Assembly: GCF_000814905.1 (NCBI RefSeq) | Contig: NZ_JXAG01000025.1 | Span: 1 to 64,000, forward strand | Source: Enterobacter sp. Bisph1 | GTDB lineage: Bacteria; Pseudomonadota; Gammaproteobacteria; Enterobacterales; Enterobacteriaceae | Direction: 5' to 3' | Length of the DNA: 64,000 bases | Part shown: positions 31,172 to 42,246 of the stretch, in pieces | Layout: each line of letters opens with the position of its first letter | Numbering within the stretch: position 1 is the first letter of the stretch | Notes under the pieces: generated by a model | What the model was told of the DNA's origin: nothing | What the model saw: only the letters and a program-made list of their open reading frames with translations | The model's database searches: none | Translations under genes and position numbers: made by a program

Positions 31172-32101
31172 ATGAACGAAACGCAATCACAAAGCCTTAC
31201 CCAGGCATGGCTTGAAAGCCTACGCCCAAAAACATTACCGCTGGCGTTCGCTGCGATTATCGTAGGGACGGTGCTCGCCTGGTGGCAGGGCTATTTCGAT
31301 CCGCTGGTGGCGCTGCTTGCGCTAATCACCGCCGGTCTGCTGCAAATCCTTTCCAACCTCGCCAATGATTACGGCGATGCGGTAAAAGGCAGCGACAAGC
31401 CGGATCGCATCGGCCCATTGCGCGGGATGCAAAAAGGGGCCATCTCCCTTGGTCAGATGAAGCGTGCACTGATAATTGTCATTCTGCTGAGCTGCGTTTC
31501 CGGGCTGATGCTGGTGACGGCGGCCTCGCAAAGCATGGCGGATTATATCGGTTTCCTGGCGCTTGGCGGGTTGTCGATAATCGCCGCCATCACCTATACC
31601 GTTGGCAAACGCCCCTATGGTTATATTGGTCTTGGCGATATTTCAGTGCTGATTTTCTTTGGCTGGATAAGCGTTATCGGCAGCTGGTATTTACAAACCC
31701 ATATGCTGATCCCGGCGGTTATTCTGCCCGCCACCGCTTGCGGTCTGCTGGCGGCGGCGGTGTTGAATATCAATAACCTGCGCGATATCGATAGCGATCG
31801 TGAAAATGGCAAAAACACGCTAGTGGTGCGTTTAGGGCCGATCAACGCACGACGCTACCATGCTGGTTTGCTGGTCGGCGCGCTGCTGTGTCTGGCGCTT
31901 TTTAACCTCTTATCGCTGCATAGCCTGTGGGGCTGGCTGTTTGTGCTGGCAGCGCCGTTGCTTATCAAACAGGCGCGCTTTGTGCTGCGCGAACGCGATG
32001 CGCGTGCCATGCCGCCGATGCTGGAACGGACGGTAAAAGGTGCTTTATTGACTAATTTATTGTTTGTATTAGGAATAGTCCTTAGCCAAACGCATTTTTA
32101 A
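31172..32101 (+). CDS. menA: DHNA octaprenyltransferase MenA
   Basis: MenA attaches the octaprenyl chain to 1,4-dihydroxy-2-naphthoate, giving demethylmenaquinone in the inner membrane. The 309-aa UbiA-family protein has about nine membrane segments and both Asp-rich motifs: NLANDYGDAVKGSDKPDR (near residue 70) and NINNLRDIDSDRENGKNT (near 205). The ATG at 31172 (MNETQSQ) is chosen over a TTG start 15 bp earlier that lies in the terminator T run. rraA follows after about 90 bp. Confidence 0.95.
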   Translation: MNETQSQSLTQAWLESLRPKTLPLAFAAIIVGTVLAWWQGYFDPLVALLALITAGLLQILSNLANDYGDAVKGSDKPDRIGPLRGMQKGAISLGQMKRALIIVILLSCVSGLMLVTAASQSMADYIGFLALGGLSIIAAITYTVGKRPYGYIGLGDISVLIFFGWISVIGSWYLQTHMLIPAVILPATACGLLAAAVLNINNLRDIDSDRENGKNTLVVRLGPINARRYHAGLLVGALLCLALFNLLSLHSLWGWLFVLAAPLLIKQARFVLRERDARAMPPMLERTVKGALLTNLLFVLGIVLSQTHF

Positions 32102-32193
32102 CTGATAATTGTCAATTAACAATTGATGATTTTGCCAACAGCGCGCGATGCGCGATATACTGAGGGCTCTCGTCGCAACTGAACGCTAATCCT

Positions 32194-32679
32194 ATGAAAT
32201 ATGATACCTCTGAGCTTTGTGATATCTACCAGGAAGAGATCAACGTCGTGGAACCGCTGTTCTCCAACTTTGGCGGACGGTCGTCGTTTGGCGGACAAAT
32301 CATCACGGTGAAATGTTTCGAGGATAACGGGTTGCTGTACGATCTGCTCGAACAAAACGGCCGTGGTCGTATTCTGCTGGTCGATGGCGGTGGCTCTATG
32401 CGTCGCGCCTTAATCGACGCCGATCTCGCCCGTATTGCGGTACAAAATGAGTGGGAAGGCCTGGTGGTCTACGGCGCGGTGCGCCAGGTGGACGATCTGG
32501 AAGAGCTGGATATTGGCATCCAGGCGATTGCCGCTATTCCCGTTGGCGCAGCGGGTGAAGGTATCGGTGAAAGCGACGTGCGCGTCAATTTCGGCGGTGT
32601 AACCTTCTTCTCCGGTGACCATCTGTATGCCGACAATACCGGTATTATCCTCTCCGAAGACCCGCTTGATATCGAGTAA
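32194..32679 (+). CDS. rraA: Regulator of RNase E activity RraA
   Basis: RraA is a ring-shaped trimer that binds RNase E and DEAD-box helicases and slows mRNA decay; it was once misnamed MenG. The 161-aa protein matches E. coli in length: [20 protein letters not shown], the glycine motif [18 protein letters not shown], and the C-terminal [19 protein letters not shown] terminator follows immediately. Confidence 0.96.
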   Translation: MKYDTSELCDIYQEEINVVEPLFSNFGGRSSFGGQIITVKCFEDNGLLYDLLEQNGRGRILLVDGGGSMRRALIDADLARIAVQNEWEGLVVYGAVRQVDDLEELDIGIQAIAAIPVGAAGEGIGESDVRVNFGGVTFFSGDHLYADNTGIILSEDPLDIE

Positions 32680-32683
32680 ACGA

Positions 32684-32715
32684 AAGGGCACCCTCAGGTG
32701 CCCTTCTTATTTTCT
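32684..32715 (+). terminator. Terminator after rraA
   Basis: AAGGGCACC-CTCA-GGTGCCCTT followed by CTTATTTTC, starting 5 bp after the rraA stop. The 150 bp from here to zapB show nothing recognisable. Confidence 0.88.
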
Positions 32716-32863
32716 TTTCGTCCCGCACAGCGCCTGGCTTCTCCGTCGCATATCATTTCAGTACTTTCCCTGAAAATCGCGTTCCAGCCATTCAGCGAAT
32801 CATTCAACCCAGCCTTGAAAACCTTCTGACCGGGGCGAATGCGCGCCACGCTCTGCTCAGGAA

Positions 32864-33181
<318 letters not shown>

Positions 33182-33369
33182 TTACAACCCGAATGATACG
33201 TGTCCTGCTATAACCCCGTCCCGACTACCGGCGACGCCTTATGAATTTGAGCGAATCTCGCTTGTCACCGATTGTATGAAGCCCGCCAGCCCCTGTCCAG
33301 CGCGCATCCACGCTGTTTGCGCTTTGCAACACTTTTCATCCTCCTCCTGGTGCAACCCGTGGCGCTACC

Positions 33370-33602
33370 ACTAAATTGTTAATACTTTGGTTACTAAACT
33401 GATTCAGCTCACACTTCGCTGTAGTTTAAAAACGTGCGCTAACGCTCGAAAACGCTCATTTTATTGACAGAGTACACACATTTTAATTTCGATATTTCTC
33501 GTTTTTGCTCGTTAACGATAAATTAACACTGTGTCTACAGGACATCATGGGCGAGCGATCGCTTGTGCTAACAATAACCATTACCTTTTGCAGGATCCGA
33601 TT
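33370..33602 (+). promoter_or_regulatory. glpFK promoter with GlpR- and CRP-like sites
   Basis: The stretch 33110-33602 has no gene. A -35 TTGACA lies at 33464-33469. GlpR-like palindromes are TAACGCTCGAAAACGCTCATT (about 33440-33460) and TTGCTCGTTAACGATAAAT (about 33504-33522), both resembling TGTTCG-N-TAACGAACA. A CRP-like site ACTGA-N6-TCACA is at 33398-33413. This fits known control of glpFKX by glycerol 3-phosphate-responsive GlpR and by cAMP. The part nearest zapB (33110-33370) shows nothing definite. Confidence 0.7.
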
Positions 33603-34451
33603 ATGAGTCAGACACCAACCTTAAAAGGCCAGTGCATCGCCGAGTTTCTCGGCACCGGGTTGTTGATTTTCTTCGGTGTGGGATGTGTGGCGGCGTTGAA
33701 AGTGGCTGGCGCCACCTTCGGCCAATGGGAAATCAGCATTATCTGGGGTTTGGGCGTGGCAATGGCCATCTACCTGACCGCAGGGGTTTCCGGCGCACAT
33801 CTGAATCCGGCTGTGACTATCGCATTATGTCTTTTCGCTAGCTTTGAAGGGCGTAAAGTTGTTCCCTTCATCATTTCTCAGTTTGCCGGCGCGTTTTGCG
33901 CGGCTGCGCTTGTTTACGGGCTTTACTACAATCTTTTCCTCGATTTCGAACAAACGCACAATATGGTGCGTGGCAGTGTTGAAAGTCTCGATCTGGCGGG
34001 TATTTTCTCAACCTACCCCAACCCGCACATCAACGTTATTCAGGCCTTCGCCGTTGAAATGGTCATTACCGCCGTGCTGATGGGCGTCATTATGGCGTTA
34101 GGTGATGACGGTAACGGACTTCCGCGCGGCCCGTTGGCACCCTTGCTCATCGGTCTGCTGATCGCGGTTATTGGCGCCTCAATGGGTCCGTTGACCGGAT
34201 TCGCGATGAACCCGGCACGCGATCTTGGCCCGAAAACGTTCGCCTGGCTGGCTGGCTGGGGCAATGTCGCCTTTACCGGCGGCAAAGATATTCCCTACTT
34301 CCTCGTTCCGCTGTTCGGGCCGATCGTAGGCGCGGCGCTTGGCGCATTCGGCTATCGTAAACTGATTGGCCGCCATTTACCGTCGAATACCAGTGAGGCG
34401 GCGGACGAAAAAGGTACCGCCTCCACCACTCAACAAAAAGCTTCGCTGTAA
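33603..34451 (+). CDS. glpF: Glycerol uptake facilitator GlpF
   Basis: GlpF is the aquaglyceroporin that lets glycerol diffuse through the inner membrane. The 282-aa protein starts MSQTPTLKGQCIAEFLGTGL, has six membrane helices plus two half-helices, and carries both NPA motifs: GAHLNPAVTIAL (near residue 68) and GFAMNPARDLGP (near 203). The Arg and long loops are as in the glycerol-selective class. The family start is preferred over a 24-residue upstream extension. The C-terminal 25 residues differ from E. coli. It leads the glpFKX operon. Confidence 0.96.
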   Translation: MSQTPTLKGQCIAEFLGTGLLIFFGVGCVAALKVAGATFGQWEISIIWGLGVAMAIYLTAGVSGAHLNPAVTIALCLFASFEGRKVVPFIISQFAGAFCAAALVYGLYYNLFLDFEQTHNMVRGSVESLDLAGIFSTYPNPHINVIQAFAVEMVITAVLMGVIMALGDDGNGLPRGPLAPLLIGLLIAVIGASMGPLTGFAMNPARDLGPKTFAWLAGWGNVAFTGGKDIPYFLVPLFGPIVGAALGAFGYRKLIGRHLPSNTSEAADEKGTASTTQQKASL

Positions 34452-35981
<1,530 letters not shown>

Positions 35982-35994
35982 TTTGCCTCAACCG

Positions 35995-36020
35995 TGCCCT
36001 CTCTCATCGCAGAGAGGGCA
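35995..36020 (+). repeat. Dispersed CCCTCTC-type hairpin between glpK and glpX
   Basis: TGCCCTCTC-TCATCGCA-GAGAGGGCA forms a 9-bp stem with no T run. It may moderate glpX expression within the operon. It belongs to the same motif family as the hairpins at 19771, 39960 and 63212. Confidence 0.7.
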
Positions 36021-36090
36021 TCTGTCCAATAAGCCCTCCTCTCCTCGCTGTGATAAACTTCGTTCAATTTCTTTCACTATAGAGTTTGTT

Positions 36091-37101
36091 ATGAGACGAG
36101 AACTTGCCATCGAATTCTCCCGTGTGACCGAAGCTGCGGCGCTGGCTGGCTATAAATGGCTGGGGCGTGGCGACAAGAACACGGCAGATGGCGCAGCGGT
36201 TAATGCCATGCGCATCATGCTCAACAACGTCAATATCGACGGCACCATCGTGATTGGCGAAGGCGAGATCGACGAAGCGCCAATGCTGTTTATTGGCGAG
36301 AAAGTCGGTACCGGAAAAGGTGATGCGGTGGATATTGCCGTTGACCCGATTGAAGGCACGCGCATGACGGCGATGGGCCAGGCCAATGCGCTGGCGGTAC
36401 TGGCGGTCGGTGATAAAGGCTGTTTTCTGAACGCGCCGGATATGTACATGGAAAAGCTGATTGTCGGGCCTGGGGCAAAAGGGGCCATCGATCTGAATCT
36501 GCCGCTGGCCGAGAATCTGTGCAATGTCGCCGCTGCGCTGGGCAAACCGTTGAGCGAACTGACGGTGACTATTCTGGCTAAACCCCGTCATGACGCGGCT
36601 ATCGCTGAGATGCAGGCGCTGGGCGTGCGTGTGTTTGCCATTCCCGATGGCGACGTTGCCGCGTCGATTCTAACCTGCATGCCCGATAGCGAAGTCGACG
36701 TGCTGTACGGCATCGGCGGCGCACCTGAAGGGGTTATCTCCGCAGCGGTAATCCGTGCCCTTGATGGCGATATGCAGGGCCGCCTGCTGGCACGTCATCA
36801 GGTGAAAGGCGACAACGAAGAGAACCGCCGCATTGGTGAATATGAGTTAAAACGCTGCCGCGGCATGGGCATTGAAGCGGGCAACGTGCTGCGCCTTGAT
36901 GAAATGGCGCGCAGCGACAACGTGATCTTTGCCGCCACCGGTATTACCAAAGGCGACCTGCTGGACGGGATCACCCGCAAGGGCAATATCGCCACCACCG
37001 AAACGCTGCTGATCCGCGGTAAATCGCGCACCATCCGCCGTATTCAGTCTATTCACTATCTGGATCGCAAAGACCCCGAAGTGCAGCGGCATATACTGTA
37101 A
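36091..37101 (+). CDS. glpX: Fructose-1,6-bisphosphatase class II
   Basis: GlpX hydrolyses fructose 1,6-bisphosphate, giving gluconeogenic capacity during growth on glycerol. The 336-aa protein begins MRRELAIEFSRVTEAAALAG. Metal and substrate motifs are GEGEIDEAPMLFIGEKVG (near residue 57), DIAVDPIEGTRMTAMG (near 84) and GIGGAPEGVISAAVI (near 210). An upstream in-frame extension reads through the hairpin and is rejected. It is the third gene of glpFKX. Confidence 0.96.
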   Translation: MRRELAIEFSRVTEAAALAGYKWLGRGDKNTADGAAVNAMRIMLNNVNIDGTIVIGEGEIDEAPMLFIGEKVGTGKGDAVDIAVDPIEGTRMTAMGQANALAVLAVGDKGCFLNAPDMYMEKLIVGPGAKGAIDLNLPLAENLCNVAAALGKPLSELTVTILAKPRHDAAIAEMQALGVRVFAIPDGDVAASILTCMPDSEVDVLYGIGGAPEGVISAAVIRALDGDMQGRLLARHQVKGDNEENRRIGEYELKRCRGMGIEAGNVLRLDEMARSDNVIFAATGITKGDLLDGITRKGNIATTETLLIRGKSRTIRRIQSIHYLDRKDPEVQRHIL

Positions 37102-37197
37102 GGGTATTTGTTCAATTGAGCTTTCCGGCCTGCACGGGCTGGAAATCTCATCCTCCAGGCATGAAGATAAGGCATCGCTACAGAACAGGAGAAAACC

Positions 37198-37944
37198 ATG
37201 GCGGAATGGGTAACAGGAAAAGTCACAAAGGTACAGTTCTGGACCGATGCGTTATTCAGCCTCACCGTTCATGGTCCTGTTCGTCCCTTTACTGCCGGAC
37301 AGTTCGCCAAACTTGGGCTGGAAATTGACGGCGAGCGCGTACAGCGCGCCTACTCTTACGTAAACGCGCCGAGCAACCCCGATCTTGAGTTCTACCTTGT
37401 TATCGTGCCGGAAGGCAAACTCAGCCCGCGCCTGGCCGCCTTACAGCCGGGGGATGAAGTACAGCTGGTGAGTGAAGCCGCAGGCTTCTTTGTGCTGGAA
37501 GAAGTGCCAGAATGCGAAACCCTATGGATGCTGGCGACCGGTACGGCGATTGGTCCGTACTTGTCGATTTTGCAGGAAGGCAAAGATCTTGAGCGCTTTA
37601 AAAATCTGGTGCTGGTGCACGCGGTACGTTATGCGGCGGATTTAAGCTATTTACCGCTGATGCTGGAGCTGCAAAAGCGCTACGAAGGGAAGCTGCGGAT
37701 CCAGACGGTGGTGAGTCGGGAAGCCATCTCCGGATCCCTGACCGGGCGCGTGCCGGCGCTGATTGAAAGCGGCGCGCTGGAAGAAGCCGTCGGGCTTGAA
37801 ATGAAGGCGGAAACCAGCCATGTGATGCTGTGCGGTAACCCGCAAATGGTGCGCGATACCACACAACTGCTGAAAGATAGCCGGCAGATGGCGAAGCACC
37901 TGCGCCGCCGTCCGGGGCATATCACCGCCGAACACTACTGGTGA
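37198..37944 (+). CDS. fpr: Ferredoxin/flavodoxin NADP+ reductase
   Basis: Fpr reduces flavodoxin and ferredoxin with NADPH, supporting radical enzymes and the oxidative-stress response; in E. coli it belongs to the SoxRS regulon. The 248-aa FAD protein has the FAD motif QRAYSYVNAPSNPDLEFY (near residue 50) and the NADP region WMLATGTAIGPYLSILQEG (near 110), ending in the aromatic AEHYW. The upstream hairpin (37124-37147) lacks a T run. It is convergent with yiiR, with adjoining stop codons. Confidence 0.96.
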   Translation: MAEWVTGKVTKVQFWTDALFSLTVHGPVRPFTAGQFAKLGLEIDGERVQRAYSYVNAPSNPDLEFYLVIVPEGKLSPRLAALQPGDEVQLVSEAAGFFVLEEVPECETLWMLATGTAIGPYLSILQEGKDLERFKNLVLVHAVRYAADLSYLPLMLELQKRYEGKLRIQTVVSREAISGSLTGRVPALIESGALEEAVGLEMKAETSHVMLCGNPQMVRDTTQLLKDSRQMAKHLRRRPGHITAEHYW

Positions 37945-38364
37945 TCAGAAGTACTTCACATCCAGCGTCTCTTTGCCGTACTTGTTTTCCTCCTGGGTGC
38001 CCACAAAAGCGCCCAGGTCGATCAGCAACATCACGATAATCACCACCGGAATCAGACGCCCCACCGTCCATGCAAGGGTATCGCCCAGCATCTGCCAGTT
38101 GCCCGAAAGCAGCATCCACGCCAGCACCATTAGCAGCGCCCATCCACCGTGGCGGCCCCGATCGTGCAGACGTTTTACCATCACGCAGGCGGTCGGCCAG
38201 ATAAGGCAGACCAGAATAAAAGCGGCCATCTGAAAATCCAGCATGCCGCCATTGGCCAGCGCGAACAGCAAGGTCATGCTCAGCACCCACAGGATCATCC
38301 AGACCCAGAAATCACGACGCCCAATGCGTCCTTTAAAAGAGAACAACCACTGCTGTATACCCAT
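37945..38364 (-). CDS. yiiR: DUF805 inner membrane protein YiiR
   Basis: This 139-aa membrane protein of the DUF805 family has unknown function. The signature FSFKGRIGRRDFWVWMILWV is followed by about four membrane segments and the conserved VKRLHDRGRHGGWALL (near residue 65). Its stop codon lies directly against the fpr stop, and it is divergent from yiiQ. Confidence 0.9.
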   Translation of the reverse strand: MGIQQWLFSFKGRIGRRDFWVWMILWVLSMTLLFALANGGMLDFQMAAFILVCLIWPTACVMVKRLHDRGRHGGWALLMVLAWMLLSGNWQMLGDTLAWTVGRLIPVVIIVMLLIDLGAFVGTQEENKYGKETLDVKYF

Positions 38365-38476
38365 GTAAGGTTCCTTTTCTCGTCATGCTGCGTAGTTTAC
38401 CCTGGTGGCGGGAGTTTTTGACAAGCCAGCCTGATATCGTTTTAATCGTGAGCATACTCAACAGAGGGCGATGTGA

Positions 38477-39076
38477 ATGAAAGCATGGCGTTATCTAATT
38501 TGGCTTCTCTTGTCCGCACTGGTTTTCTGCACGCCGGGATACGCACAAGAGCCATCGACTGCCACCACCGCGCCCTATTTATTGCCGGGCGCGCCAACCT
38601 TTGATCAGTCCATTAGTCAGTTCCGCGAGAAATTCAATACCGATAATCCCACCCTCGCGCTCAACGAGTTTCGCGCGATCGATAGCCGTGGCGAGCAGGC
38701 AAATCTGACGCGAGCGGCGACAAAAATTAATGATAACCTCTACGCCTCGACGGCGCTGGAGCGCGGCACACTAAAAATTAAATCGATGCAAATTACCTGG
38801 CTACCGGTACAGGGGCCGGATCAAAAAGCGGCAAAATCCAGAGCGCAAGAGTATATGGCCGCGTTTATTCGCGCCTTTTCCCCGACGCTGACTGCCGCCC
38901 AGAGTACGCAAAAGCTGCAAAAATTACTCGCCAGCGGCCGTAATAAGGCTTACTACGCCGAAACGGAAGGCGCGATTCGCTATGTGGTGGCAGATAACGG
39001 GGAAAAGGGGCTGACCTTCGCAGTTGAACCGATTAAGCTGACGCTTTCTGATGCCCTTGATGAGAACAATAAATGA
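38477..39076 (+). CDS. yiiQ: DUF1454 periplasmic protein YiiQ
   Basis: This 199-aa exported protein of the DUF1454 family has unknown function. The signal peptide MKAWRYLIWLLLSALVFC runs to a likely cleavage after GYA (residue about 23). A soluble domain follows, with AKSRAQEYMAAFIRAFSPTL and the C-terminal KGLTFAVEPIKLTLSDALDE. It lies upstream of tpiA, as in E. coli. Confidence 0.9.
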   Translation: MKAWRYLIWLLLSALVFCTPGYAQEPSTATTAPYLLPGAPTFDQSISQFREKFNTDNPTLALNEFRAIDSRGEQANLTRAATKINDNLYASTALERGTLKIKSMQITWLPVQGPDQKAAKSRAQEYMAAFIRAFSPTLTAAQSTQKLQKLLASGRNKAYYAETEGAIRYVVADNGEKGLTFAVEPIKLTLSDALDENNK

Positions 39077-39183
39077 CAAAAAGCAAAGCCTTTCAGGGGA
39101 TGAATCTCTATACTGTTTCACAGACCATGCTGCCCTGACGGGCGGCCATATTCCTTAATTCGCCAAGCGCGTGGAGAGTAAAA

Positions 39184-39951
39184 ATGCGACATCCTTTAGT
39201 GATGGGTAACTGGAAACTGAACGGCAGCCGCCACATGGTAAACGAACTGGTTGCAAACCTGCGTACCGAACTGGCTGGCGTAACGGGTTGTGCTGTCTCA
39301 ATCGCTCCGCCGGAAATGTACCTCGATCTGGCTAAACATGCTGCTGACGGCAGCCACATCGTGCTGGGCGCGCAAAACGTTGACGTTAACCTGTCTGGCG
39401 CGTTCACCGGTGAAACCTCCGCTGAAATGCTGAAAGATATTGGCGCTAAATACATCATTATCGGCCACTCTGAACGTCGTACTTACCACAAAGAATCTGA
39501 CGAGCTGATCGCGAAGAAATTTGCCGTGCTGAAAGAACAGGGCCTGACGCCGGTTCTGTGCATCGGTGAAACCGAAGCCGAAAACGAAGCGGGTAAAACC
39601 GAAGAAGTGTGCGCACGTCAGATTGACGCAGTGCTGAAAACTCAGGGCGCTGCGGCCTTCGAAGGCGCGGTCATTGCTTACGAACCGGTTTGGGCTATCG
39701 GTACTGGCAAATCTGCTACCCCGGCGCAGGCGCAGGCCGTTCACAAATTCATCCGCGATCATATTGCTAAAGCCGATGCGAAAGTGGCTGAGCAAGTGAT
39801 TATCCAGTACGGCGGTTCCGTGAATGCGGGCAACGCAGCTGAACTGTTCACTCAGCCGGACATCGACGGCGCGCTGGTTGGCGGCGCATCCCTGAAAGCG
39901 GACGCTTTCGCGGTGATCGTTAAAGCAGCAGAAGCCGCTAAACAGGCTTAA
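39184..39951 (+). CDS. tpiA: Triosephosphate isomerase
   Basis: TpiA interconverts dihydroxyacetone phosphate and glyceraldehyde 3-phosphate in glycolysis. The 255-aa TIM barrel has the substrate Lys in MGNWKLNGS (near residue 11), the catalytic His in IIGHSERR (near 95), the catalytic Glu in [18 protein letters not shown] (near 167) and the phosphate loop GGSVNAGN. It uses strongly biased codons, as highly expressed genes do. A hairpin terminator follows. Confidence 0.98.
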   Translation: MRHPLVMGNWKLNGSRHMVNELVANLRTELAGVTGCAVSIAPPEMYLDLAKHAADGSHIVLGAQNVDVNLSGAFTGETSAEMLKDIGAKYIIIGHSERRTYHKESDELIAKKFAVLKEQGLTPVLCIGETEAENEAGKTEEVCARQIDAVLKTQGAAAFEGAVIAYEPVWAIGTGKSATPAQAQAVHKFIRDHIAKADAKVAEQVIIQYGGSVNAGNAAELFTQPDIDGALVGGASLKADAFAVIVKAAEAAKQA

Positions 39952-39959
39952 TGCGGTAC

Positions 39960-39987
39960 AACCCTCTCCCGCCCGGGAGAGGGTTTT
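39960..39987 (+). terminator. Terminator after tpiA
   Basis: AACCCTCTCCC-GCC-CGGGAGAGGGTT followed by TTGTCTT. It is a member of the dispersed CCCTCTC hairpin family, here in a clear terminator position between convergent genes. Confidence 0.8.
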
Positions 39988-39990
39988 GTC

Positions 39991-41295
39991 TTACAATTTC
40001 CCCAGTACGCTAAACCACGCATAATCCAGCGGTAACAGCACCAGGTACGTCACTACCGCCAGCGCCAGACAAAGCAGCATTCCTGCCCTTGCCGGAACTT
40101 TACCCAGCGCCATCGCCACCACAATCGGCGACGCCTGGTAGGGTAACAGCGGCGTGGAATACCCCAGCACCTGAATCATAATCACCGTCAGCAACGGAAA
40201 GCCGGTAGCATCGGCAAAGCTCTGCGCCAGCGTGGTAAACAGCGCCGGTACGCCGTTAGCGGTCATAATAAAATTAAGCGCGGTCGTAATGCCGGTGAGT
40301 GCGAGGAAACTGGTGAAGGGTTGTGCGGGATCGAGGGGCATTACATGCAGCAGCGCATTGCCTACGGCGTTGCCAATGCCGGTTTGTGTCACGGTAATCG
40401 CCAGCCCCAGGATCCCCGCTACATAGATACAGGTCCGAATATTGACGCCGCTGGAGAATTCGTCGCCATTAATAAAGCCCACGCGCGGCAGCAGCGTTAC
40501 GCAGGCAGCGGCAAGCCCGGTCCATGCCGGCCCTATACCATGCCAGCTCTCCGTCACCCACAAAATCAGTACCACCGCCAGCAGCCACGCCAGCCGCTTC
40601 TCCGCCCGGCTCATCGGTTCCGCTGGAGTTTGTTCTCGCGGCGCATGGGGCTGGCCGGGGAAGAGCCAACAAATCAGGCCAATCAGGATAAGCCCCTTTA
40701 AAATACCGAGCACCGGCGTGTGCAGCAGCAGATAAGGCAGATAGTTGAGATGAATGCCGTAAGAGCCTTCCGCCGCGCCGCTCATCACCAGGTTCGGCAC
40801 ATTGGCGGGCAAGATGGTCGCCGACAGCTGGAAAGTGCCGAAACCCACCGCCAGCGCCAGCCCGTACCATGGACGCGTCCCTTCATGAATCCCCGCTCGT
40901 GCGGCCATAGCGGCGACAATCGGCATCAACAGCGCAATGCGTCCCATGTTCGACGGCATAACAAAGGCCAGCGCATAGCTCAACAGCACTACGCTTGCGA
41001 CCATTTGCGGCCACGAGTCGGTGAGCCTGGCCGAAAGCGCCCTCGCCGCCCTGTCCGCCAGCCCGGTTTTACGGATCGCCACCCCAAGGACAAAGCCGCT
41101 AAATACCAGCCAGAAAGCCGAAGAAGCAAAACCACCGAAGATCACCTCCGGCGGCGCGATTTTCGCCACCATCGCCGCGGTAAAAAAGAGCAGCGCGGTG
41201 ATAAATTCCGGCAGGAGCGAGGTGGCCCACAGCACTATGGTAATACCGACAATAATAGAGGGAAGGACAAGAGGGTGTGAAAGCCAGAATGACAT
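39991..41295 (-). CDS. SLC13/DASS-family anion symporter (substrate unknown)
   Basis: This 434-aa polytopic inner membrane protein with about 11-12 hydrophobic segments resembles the divalent anion:sodium symporter / ArsB-like ion transporter superfamily. Features include AFVMPSNMGRIALLMPIVAA (near residue 115), ATILPANVPNLVMSG (near 160) and FIMTANGVPALFTTLAQS, repeated hairpin-loop motifs of SLC13 type. Members carry dicarboxylates, sulfate or related anions, and the substrate here cannot be read. It sits between tpiA and cdh, which are adjacent in E. coli K-12 as I recall, so it is an insertion relative to that genome. No partner gene adjoins it. Confidence 0.75.
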   Translation of the reverse strand: MSFWLSHPLVLPSIIVGITIVLWATSLLPEFITALLFFTAAMVAKIAPPEVIFGGFASSAFWLVFSGFVLGVAIRKTGLADRAARALSARLTDSWPQMVASVVLLSYALAFVMPSNMGRIALLMPIVAAMAARAGIHEGTRPWYGLALAVGFGTFQLSATILPANVPNLVMSGAAEGSYGIHLNYLPYLLLHTPVLGILKGLILIGLICWLFPGQPHAPREQTPAEPMSRAEKRLAWLLAVVLILWVTESWHGIGPAWTGLAAACVTLLPRVGFINGDEFSSGVNIRTCIYVAGILGLAITVTQTGIGNAVGNALLHVMPLDPAQPFTSFLALTGITTALNFIMTANGVPALFTTLAQSFADATGFPLLTVIMIQVLGYSTPLLPYQASPIVVAMALGKVPARAGMLLCLALAVVTYLVLLPLDYAWFSVLGKL

Positions 41296-41368
41296 GCCTG
41301 TCTCCTGTAGATTTTTCCAGCAAGTCTACGGTGACAGGCGTGCTGAGTAAACGCGATTTATGGTGGGG

Positions 41369-42127
41369 TTACTGCAGAATATCGCATTGATGATCCTGCA
41401 GTTCTTCTGCCGATGCCAGATTAAGGGCCAGTAAATTACGCTCGGTAGCCAGCAGCACAAACGTGCCATCCGCCTGCTGCGCCATCGCCAGCGCGTACCG
41501 TCCCATATGCGCTTTTGCCTCCGGCACTTCTTCTGCCAGCATCAAAAACGGGCTGCGTTGCGCCAGTTCTTCTGCGGTAACGCGGCGGGCTAAATATTGA
41601 TGACCGCGCAGGCCGCCGGGGAATTCCAGCCACTGGCTGCTGATGCGTGCAGAATTATCATTAAGCTTCGCGCGTACATCAGGACGCAGACAAGAGATAT
41701 GGATATGGAAATGGTTCTGTGAGCGCCCGGAACGCGAGTTAATGGTCAGGGAAATGGCGTTGTCTGGCACCGTGCTGCCGCGCAGTTTGCTCATAAAGTC
41801 GCGGGATTGCCATGACTGCCAGAAAAAATTCGGCGTTGCGGATTGTAACAACAGCGGGCTTTCCGTCCCGTTGATGCGATAGGTTGGCATCAGTAAATAC
41901 TGCAGTCGCCCCTCGGAGGCTTTCATTACCACATAGCCGCCTTTTAGGTTGATCTGCTCGCACGGTTTTGGTGAATGATGCTCGCGGTCGTTTGGCAGAC
42001 ATTGTTCCGTCACTATCTGGCGCAACGCATCAGGGTTAGCGCTCTTTTTAAACCACAGCCAGGTTCCCGCTGCTGCCAGCAGGACCAGCAGCAATATAAC
42101 TAAGACGATACGACGTGCAGTTTTCAT
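41369..42127 (-). CDS. cdh: CDP-diacylglycerol pyrophosphatase
   Basis: Cdh hydrolyses CDP-diacylglycerol to phosphatidic acid and CMP in the inner membrane. The 252-aa protein has an N-terminal membrane anchor ([19 protein letters not shown]) and a HIT-like catalytic motif [18 protein letters not shown] (near residue 150), followed by [17 protein letters not shown] longer frame adds 26 residues upstream and is rejected because the membrane anchor begins at MKTARR. It lies downstream of sbp, separated by a terminator. Confidence 0.93.
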   Translation of the reverse strand: MKTARRIVLVILLLVLLAAAGTWLWFKKSANPDALRQIVTEQCLPNDREHHSPKPCEQINLKGGYVVMKASEGRLQYLLMPTYRINGTESPLLLQSATPNFFWQSWQSRDFMSKLRGSTVPDNAISLTINSRSGRSQNHFHIHISCLRPDVRAKLNDNSARISSQWLEFPGGLRGHQYLARRVTAEELAQRSPFLMLAEEVPEAKAHMGRYALAMAQQADGTFVLLATERNLLALNLASAEELQDHQCDILQ

Positions 42128-42212
42128 GATTCCGCTTCCTTTGCTGAATGAAACGGAATAATAGCGCATTTCGTTGTGGGATTTGAAAATACGGATTTTC
42201 TGCACAGAGCAG

Positions 42213-42237
42213 TAAAACGCCCTCTTATGAGGGCGTC
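42213..42237 (-). terminator. Terminator after sbp
   Basis: On the minus strand GACGCCCTC-ATAA-GAGGGCGTTTT, just beyond the sbp stop. Confidence 0.88.
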
Positions 42238-42246
42238 CTGAGACCG

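Noticed and set aside
37124-37147. Hairpin TTTCCGGCC...GGCTGGAAA between glpX and fpr as a terminator
   Set aside because: No T run follows; it could be a weak structure only, so no terminator is called.
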